A stretch of DNA of 64,000 nt from Tenderia sp965602225 (lineage in GTDB: Bacteria; Pseudomonadota; Gammaproteobacteria; Tenderiales; Tenderiaceae). The notes under the pieces are model-generated. The model did not search any database. It had not been told where the DNA came from and saw only the letters and a program-made list of their open reading frames with translations. Made by a program: the position numbers and the translations under genes. Positions 59,602-64,000 of the stretch are shown one piece after another (position 1 is the first letter of the stretch; each line of letters starts with the position of its first letter). The stretch spans positions 124,001 through 188,000 of the forward strand of contig CBFCYE010000001.1 in assembly GCA_965602225.1 (NCBI GenBank). The letters run 5' to 3'.

Positions 59602-60495
59602 ATGAGCAACAAAACCTTAAAAGTCGCACTAGTACAACGCAGCATCAAAAGCAGAAATTTGACCGCCAATCTTGATGCCAACATCAGTGCCGTCAAACAA
59701 GCGGCCGCCAACGGCGCCAAACTGGTTTTGCTGCAGGAACTACATAACAGTCTCTATTTCTGCCAGACCGAAGACACCAACAATTTCAACATGGCCGAGA
59801 CCATCCCCGGTCCCAGCACAGAAATGCTGGCTGCCTGCGCCAAAGAAAACAAGATTGTCATCGTCGCATCACTATTCGAAAAACGCGCCATCGGCCTCTA
59901 TCACAACACCGCGGTGGTATTCGAACAGGACGGCTCAATTGCCGGCAAATACCGCAAGATGCACATCCCCGATGATCCCGGTTTTTATGAGAAGTTTTAT
60001 TTCACCCCCGGTGATCTCGGTTTTACCCCCATCGACACCTCGGTTGGTCGTCTTGGCGTACTGGTCTGCTGGGATCAATGGTATCCAGAGGCCGCCCGCC
60101 TGATGGCCCTGGCCGGTGCCGAACTGCTGTTTTATCCTACAGCCATTGGCTGGGACCCACGTGATGACCACGCCGAACAACAACGCCAGCGTGACGCCTG
60201 GATCACCATCCAGCGCAGCCACGCCATAGCCAACGGCATCCCGGTGCTGTCATGCAACCGCACCGGCCATGAGCCTGACCCCAGCGGCCAGAGTGAAGGC
60301 ATACAGTTCTGGGGCAGCAGTTTTGTCGCCGGGCCACAAGGTGAACTATTGGCCGAAGCGACTGTAGATCAGGATGGCATCCTCTACGCCGATGTCGATA
60401 TGGGCCGCAGTGAAGAGATCCGCCGCATCTGGCCCTACCTGCGTGATCGTCGCATTGAAGATTATGCCGACCTTAAACTACGTTATCGTGATTAG
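59602..60495 (+). CDS. aguB: N-carbamoylputrescine amidase
   Basis: 297 residues from ATG 59602, one base after the aguA stop; a longer in-frame start lies inside aguA. Nitrilase superfamily with the Glu-Lys-Cys triad: Glu in LLQELHNSLYF (about 43), Lys in GKYRKMHIPDD and Cys in VLVCWDQWYPEAAR (about 157). It hydrolyses N-carbamoylputrescine to putrescine, carbon dioxide and ammonia. Likely cotranscribed with aguA. Confidence 0.95.
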   Translation: MSNKTLKVALVQRSIKSRNLTANLDANISAVKQAAANGAKLVLLQELHNSLYFCQTEDTNNFNMAETIPGPSTEMLAACAKENKIVIVASLFEKRAIGLYHNTAVVFEQDGSIAGKYRKMHIPDDPGFYEKFYFTPGDLGFTPIDTSVGRLGVLVCWDQWYPEAARLMALAGAELLFYPTAIGWDPRDDHAEQQRQRDAWITIQRSHAIANGIPVLSCNRTGHEPDPSGQSEGIQFWGSSFVAGPQGELLAEATVDQDGILYADVDMGRSEEIRRIWPYLRDRRIEDYADLKLRYRD

Positions 60496-60579
60496 AGCCG
60501 CCATCAATCACAGACGCTAAGCCTTATATGTGAAATAATGAGCACATTACACCAACAATAATTCGATGGAAGAATAACG

Positions 60580-61698
60580 ATGATCGTCATACTCGAACCA
60601 GGCATAGACAAATCCGGCGCCAACTACACCGCCATCATGGATTATCTCACCAACCAGCCCGGCATCCAGGTGCGCGTGCACGAAGAAGCAGGTACACAGC
60701 AAGTGCTGACCGAACTCTATCTGGTCGGTGACACCAAAACCCTGGACAAAGATGACATCAACGCCCTGCCAGGTGTTGAGCGCGTGGTACGCATCTCTCA
60801 GGACTACCGCGTCCTCGGTCGCCACAAAGACGACAAACGCTCCACCCATTTTGAATACAACGGCGTCACCTTCAGCCAGGACAACCTGCACATCTTCCCC
60901 GGCCTCTGCGCTGTCGACAGCCCGACCCACGTCGAACAGATGATGAAGGCCTGTCAGGAACACGGCCTTGAGACCACCCGCATGGGCGCCTACAAACCAC
61001 GCACCAGCCCTTATGCCTTTCAGGGCCACGGCAAAGACTGTCTGCCCTACGTTTTCGAACTGGCAGGCAAATACGGCATCAAAGTCATCGCTATGGAAGT
61101 CACCTGTGAACAGCACGTCAAAGAGATCCAGCAAGCCCTGGAACAGACCGGCCACCCTACCGGCGTCATGCTGCAGATCGGCACTCGCAACACCCAGAAT
61201 TTTGAACTGCTAAAAGCCGTCGGTCGTCAAAAAGAAATGCCAGTCCTGCTGAAACGCGGTTTCGGTATCACCCTGGAAGAATCACTCAACGCCGCCGAAT
61301 ACATGGCTAGCGAGGGTAACCGCAAGGTCATCTTCGCCCTGCGCGGAATGAAAACCAACATGGGCGATCCGCACCGCAACTTCGTCGACTTCTCCCACGT
61401 ACCAGTGGTCAAGCGCCTGACCCGCATGCCGGTCTGTGTCGATCCGTCACACTCGGTCGGCAGTCGTGAGCAGTCGCCTGATGGACTGATGGATGTCTTC
61501 CACGTCACCGCCCAGGGCATCGTCGCCGGCGCCAACATGGTATTGGTAGATTTTCACCCAGCACCAAGCAAGGCACTGGTAGACGGCCCACAGGCACTAC
61601 TGATGAGCGAGCTGCCCTACTTCCTTGAAGATTGCCGCATCGCCCGCGAAGCCTACGAAGCCAGAGTTAAAAACATCAATCGTATTCGCCCGGCTTAA
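60580..61698 (+). CDS. aroF: 3-deoxy-7-phosphoheptulonate (DAHP) synthase, class I-beta with N-terminal regulatory domain
   Basis: 372 residues. First enzyme of the shikimate pathway, joining phosphoenolpyruvate and erythrose 4-phosphate. An N-terminal ferredoxin-like extension (about 1-90, MIVILEPGI) precedes a TIM barrel with GAYKPRTSPYAFQG, QIGTRNTQNFELL, LLKRGF, CVDPSHSVGSR and a C-terminal DFHPAPSKALVDGPQAL. The extension resembles the regulatory FL/ACT-like domain of Thermotoga-type enzymes and suggests feedback control by an aromatic amino acid. Follows aguB by 84 bases, own transcript likely. Confidence 0.9.
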   Translation: MIVILEPGIDKSGANYTAIMDYLTNQPGIQVRVHEEAGTQQVLTELYLVGDTKTLDKDDINALPGVERVVRISQDYRVLGRHKDDKRSTHFEYNGVTFSQDNLHIFPGLCAVDSPTHVEQMMKACQEHGLETTRMGAYKPRTSPYAFQGHGKDCLPYVFELAGKYGIKVIAMEVTCEQHVKEIQQALEQTGHPTGVMLQIGTRNTQNFELLKAVGRQKEMPVLLKRGFGITLEESLNAAEYMASEGNRKVIFALRGMKTNMGDPHRNFVDFSHVPVVKRLTRMPVCVDPSHSVGSREQSPDGLMDVFHVTAQGIVAGANMVLVDFHPAPSKALVDGPQALLMSELPYFLEDCRIAREAYEARVKNINRIRPA

Positions 61699-61727
61699 TA
61701 ACCGCGCAGTAATTGATCACGATATAG

Positions 61728-61762
61728 CCCGGATGGAGTGAAAACGAAATCCGGGTTTTTTA
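61728..61762 (+). terminator. Terminator after aroF
   Basis: CCCGGAT ... ATCCGGG (61728-61734, 61749-61755) then a run of T. Confidence 0.85.
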
Positions 61763-61785
61763 TTGTCCCAAACTCCACTGACACC

Positions 61786-61830
61786 CTGTCATTCCAGACG
61801 TAGCGCAGCGAAGATCCGGAATCCAGCCAG
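61786..61830. repeat. Dispersed-repeat-like element
   Basis: TGTCATTCCAGACGTAGCG... CGAAGATCCGGAATCCAG: an imperfect inverted repeat with ATTCC/GGAAT ends, of the style of small intergenic repeats scattered in many proteobacteria. Only one copy is seen in this window. Confidence 0.4.
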
Positions 61831-61837
61831 CAAAAAA

Positions 61838-62068
61838 CTAGGCATACAAATCCAGCAACTGTCCTTTACCAGACTCAGTCACCACCTTAGTCGCCAATCC
61901 ATTTTGTTGCCCAGACTCATTGGCCTTAGACTCAGCCACAGACGCTAAAGAATCATCCTCAACGCGCTATTCGTCGTCCTTTGACCTAAGCTGTTGCAGC
62001 TCTTGAATGCGTTGATTGAAAAGTGTTTGCGCCGTACTTTCAGAACAACTACCAGTAATTGCGCTCAT
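61838..62068 (-). pseudogene. Small ORF split by an in-frame TAG
   Basis: ATG 62068 with AGGAG seven bases upstream opens MSAITGSCSESTAQTLFN... for 33 codons to a TAG (61967-61969). The same frame continues with no further stop for 42 codons and ends in GKGQLLDLYA and TAG at 61838-61840. The whole 76-residue product is polar and helix-forming, without tryptophan or hydrophobic segments. Either a nonsense mutation or a sequencing error split it, or the first 33 residues are the whole product. Family not recognised. Confidence 0.45.
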
Positions 62069-62333
62069 CGGACTACTCCTACAAACAGACTCGACAACGT
62101 AATCCTGGCAGCCATTGATCACAAAATTACACAGAGCATGACGATTCAACGTAACGCAGCATGTAGACAGATCAACCTAAACAGCTTTTAAATCAAAGCC
62201 TGTTTGTTCATCAGCAAATTAATGCTTATGATGGAAACCACAAACAAAAAAGAAATTTATAGTTTCTAGATATAGAATTAGATAGGCGTATATGGGAATT
62301 ATTCCTACATATAGAAACGCCGTACACTGACTG
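62069..62333. other. Region left of the cassette array
   Basis: AT-rich. Two imperfect stem-loops: GTTTGT ... ACAAAC (62201-62246) and GGCGT ... ACGCC (62285-62322). No RYYYAAC core is found at attC distance from the first GTTAGGC (62333-62339), so this may be an attI-type or secondary site. No integrase gene lies in the 600 bases after aroF. Confidence 0.45.
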
Positions 62334-62339
62334 TTAGGC
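62333..62339 (+). other. Left cassette boundary core site GTTAGGC
   Basis: A GTTRRRY integrase core site that matches the GCCTAAC inverse core of the first attC, as expected for the 5' end of cassette 1 (cut between G and TT). Confidence 0.7.
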
Positions 62340-62355
62340 CTATGAGCGTGATGAC

Positions 62356-62964
62356 ATGAAAGATATTGAGCTTCCCATAACTCAGTCATTTTCAGCAACA
62401 ATCGATACCCACAATATCGATATGAGCAAAGCCGTAGATATCGGAAACGGGGTTATGGGAATTCCATTAGGTAGTGTTGTAGACAGTGAAATTTCTGCTA
62501 TTACCGAAAAGGCTAGATTAAATGGTGGCAAGGTTCTGTACGCAACCACATCAATTGAGCAGCAAATGGAATCAATACTATTACGGTATTTCATGGGGCC
62601 GTTTGAGGCAGGCTCTGAAAAAAGAGAAATATTCGAAAAGGAAATATTACAATCTAGCGCTCTATCTTACAGTGCGAAAAAACACCTAGTATCAAAGGTC
62701 GTTAATACGCATTCATTGCTAAATGGAAAAAGTAAAAATAAGCTTCAAAGTTATCTAAAAAAGATAATGGAATGGAGGAATGCTTTTGCTCATGGGAAGG
62801 TGCAGCACGATAATATGTGTGGTTGTTTCATCAAGCATTATTCAGGTGGACCAAAAACCCTTAACTTAACTGATGAGTTTTGGGAAGAACTAGAGAAAAC
62901 ATTTAAAGAATGCTCAGAATTGTTAAAGCAGTCTTTGCAAAAAACTGAGGAAATAAAGGCCTAA
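62356..62964 (+). CDS. Cassette 1: HEPN-like hypothetical protein
   Basis: 202 residues. It starts 17 bases after the cassette boundary without a clear ribosome-binding site and its TAA lies inside the attC core GCCTAAC, both usual in cassettes. The C-terminal half is helical and contains RNAFAHG (about 141-147), an R-x4-H motif of HEPN ribonucleases, preceded by WR. HEPN proteins act in toxin-antitoxin and abortive-infection systems. No antitoxin accompanies it. AT-rich composition differs from the chromosome. HEPN assignment is tentative. Confidence 0.65.
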   Translation: MKDIELPITQSFSATIDTHNIDMSKAVDIGNGVMGIPLGSVVDSEISAITEKARLNGGKVLYATTSIEQQMESILLRYFMGPFEAGSEKREIFEKEILQSSALSYSAKKHLVSKVVNTHSLLNGKSKNKLQSYLKKIMEWRNAFAHGKVQHDNMCGCFIKHYSGGPKTLNLTDEFWEELEKTFKECSELLKQSLQKTEEIKA

Positions 62965-63072
62965 CAATGGCGGTCTAGAGGGACTTGCCTTCCGCGGTGC
63001 TTCTTGTGTGCTAAAAGAGCCTAGCACACAAGAAACCCCGCTACGGCAAGCCCCTCACCGCAAGCGTTAGGC
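62959..63072 (+). repeat. attC site 1 of integron cassette
   Basis: 114 bases from GCCTAAC (62959-62965) to GTTAGGC (63066-63072). Paired L boxes GGG-a-CTTGCC and GGCAAG-CCC leave one extrahelical base, and a 12-bp stem TTCTTGTGTGCT/AGCACACAAGAA caps the fold. All parts of a folded single-strand attC are present. Confidence 0.9.
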
Positions 63073-63091
63073 ATCCGAAGGATAGTAGAGA

Positions 63092-63583
63092 ATGGAAAAT
63101 CGAAGAATGTTTGTAGCAGAAATTAATGCTAAATTAAAAAAATACTACAGTATTCATGCAATAAGAATTTCTTCATCCGCTTTAATATCTCAAAATTCGA
63201 TATTGATTAATAGGCTTAGAAGGAAAAATCTAGCTGCAGATCAAGCAGCCTTATATATTGCAATTCAATATTATACTTCACTAAATAACAAAGAGTTACG
63301 AGAAGCTAAAATTCTATTTAAGAGAATTAATACGATTGCCAACAAAAATACTAAAGTAGATATTGCAGCCTATGGATACGATAAAAGAACTTTTTTGCCA
63401 AAGTATAGTGGCATCATAAAGGATAGAGCTGAATCTCTTCGGCTTATCCAACGAATATATAAACTTACAAGAGAATCATTCGACGCTTTACCTAATTTGC
63501 AAGACGCAGGTTTTTCGTCAGCATATAGTGTTGTGGAAGGTAATAGAGAGGGGTTCATAAATCATTGGGAAGATCCAAAATAA
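63092..63583 (+). CDS. Cassette 2: hypothetical protein
   Basis: 163 residues, helix-rich, basic, no membrane or signal sequence. It lies 20 bases after the cassette boundary, with AAGGATAGTAGAG before the ATG, and its TAA ends three bases before the next attC core. GC content is far below the chromosome (many A/T third positions). I see no known motif. Cassette ORFs of this type are often of phage-defence or unknown function. Confidence 0.65.
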   Translation: MENRRMFVAEINAKLKKYYSIHAIRISSSALISQNSILINRLRRKNLAADQAALYIAIQYYTSLNNKELREAKILFKRINTIANKNTKVDIAAYGYDKRTFLPKYSGIIKDRAESLRLIQRIYKLTRESFDALPNLQDAGFSSAYSVVEGNREGFINHWEDPK

Positions 63584-63585
63584 AT

Positions 63586-63666
63586 GCCTAACAAAACAAA
63601 TCAAGCTGACCCATTTTTCGTTCGCGCTGCTCAAAAAAAAGAGTCAGCTTATTTGTAACGTTATGA
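63586..63666 (+). repeat. attC site 2 of integron cassette
   Basis: 81 bases from GCCTAAC (63586-63592) to GTTATGA (63660-63666). L boxes CAAAT-c-AAGCTGAC and GTCAGCTT-ATTTG pair perfectly except for one extrahelical C. The right core is contributed by the next cassette, hence GTTATGA rather than GTTAGGC. Confidence 0.9.
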
Positions 63667-63724
63667 ATTATTAGAAGTCAGGTTCTTTAAATATTTTTTT
63701 AGACAAATGAACACAGGTAAGAAA

Positions 63725-64000
63725 ATGAAATTTATATTTATATTTATTGCGTTATTAAGTGTATCTGGATGCGTGAGTATAGAAGCGCCTGAAAATCTGG
63801 TTTCAGATACCGTGGAAGCAGGTAAGAATGCGTATATATCAATTAAAAACAAAATGTCTCAAGATGAGAAAAGTGACAAAAATCATATATTTTCTTATAA
63901 GCACATAATTCCAAGCGGCGAACTAATTAGTGATTCTAATTCTAATTGCTTAAACGGTGCTATAGAACAGGCCAGGAAAACGCTTAACATCTATATGTTA
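63725..64000 (+). CDS. Cassette 3: lipoprotein, truncated by window end
   Basis: ATG 63725 (with AGGTAAG upstream; an ATG at 63707 is in frame) opens a frame running off the window with no stop. MKFIFIFIALLSVSGC is a lipoprotein signal with lipobox VSGC and Cys16 as the lipidated residue. The first 92 residues include SIKNKMSQDEKSDKN and SNCLNGAIEQARKTLN. It is the first gene after attC 2. Function unknown. Confidence 0.65.
   Translation, partial: MKFIFIFIALLSVSGCVSIEAPENLVSDTVEAGKNAYISIKNKMSQDEKSDKNHIFSYKHIIPSGELISDSNSNCLNGAIEQARKTLNIYML

Noticed and set aside
62172..62339. A third attC site left of cassette 1
   Set aside because: GTTAGGC is present, but no RYYYAAC partner or matching L boxes at suitable distance; ACCTAAAC at about 62175 has an extra base and does not fold with the right side.
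62219..62401. Minus-strand frame across the left cassette boundary
   Set aside because: Crosses the recombination core site and the start of the cassette 1 gene, with no ribosome-binding site.

Overview
The window comes from a gammaproteobacterium of roughly 50% GC. The evidence is gene content (HflD, YheU, CysG fusion, SO_0444-type Cu/Zn permease, Aat/Bpt pair, CysD/CysN) and gene order. From memory, cysG-serS-(crcB)-rarA-lolA-ftsK | trxB-aat-bpt-infA | clpA-clpS | csp-idh and mnmA-hflD-purB match the Pseudomonas aeruginosa arrangement, and tsaE-amiC-mutL matches enterobacteria. Methyl-accepting, rhodanese, Crp/Fnr-like and c-di-GMP genes suggest a motile, free-living, redox-responsive cell. 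I cannot name the genus.

Layout. 1-10 kb holds housekeeping singles: a GreA-like factor, a SpoU methyltransferase, adenine deaminase, small conserved proteins, tRNA-Ser(TGA), a BI-1 membrane protein, TrpD2, a PAS-GGDEF-HD-GYP protein, the ABC-F protein YheS and endonuclease IV. 10-28 kb is the conserved cysG-to-idh block ending at rluE. 28.5-42.5 kb lies between rluE and mnmA and looks inserted relative to the usual rluE/mnmA neighbourhood. It carries a rhodanese / chemoreceptor / Crp-like regulator / DUF2892 group, a DEAD helicase, a 41-residue membrane microprotein, a zinc-ribbon TPR-PDZ protein, the zinc regulon znuA | zur-znuC-znuB with a perfect 15-bp Zur palindrome, and cysDN. 42.7-46 kb is mnmA-hflD-purB. 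46.5-61.7 kb holds a metal permease, an HD-GYP protein, mutL-amiC-tsaE, a cytochrome b, a GspE/PilB-type ATPase with a c-di-GMP-binding MshEN motif, a diguanylate cyclase behind a sigma-54-like promoter, the agmatine-to-putrescine pair aguA-aguB, and DAHP synthase. From 62.3 kb to the end is an AT-rich array of integron gene cassettes with two well-formed attC sites.

The most unusual locus is 45.93-46.46 kb, after purB. It has three consecutive predicted small-RNA genes of about 103-106 nt. Each has a CRP-type TGTGA-N6-TCACA site (the third has two mismatches) placed about 41.5 bp before the predicted start, a CATAAT -10 box and a strong intrinsic terminator. The first two RNAs are near-identical (one substitution) and present a 26-nt, 15-cytosine loop on a 14-bp stem; they also contain a 17-codon Pro/His/Arg-rich frame. 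The third keeps the architecture with unrelated sequence.

Cyclic-di-GMP signalling recurs across the window: a PilZ protein with both binding motifs, two GGDEF proteins with I-sites, two HD-GYP proteins with altered signature residues, and the MshEN ATPase.
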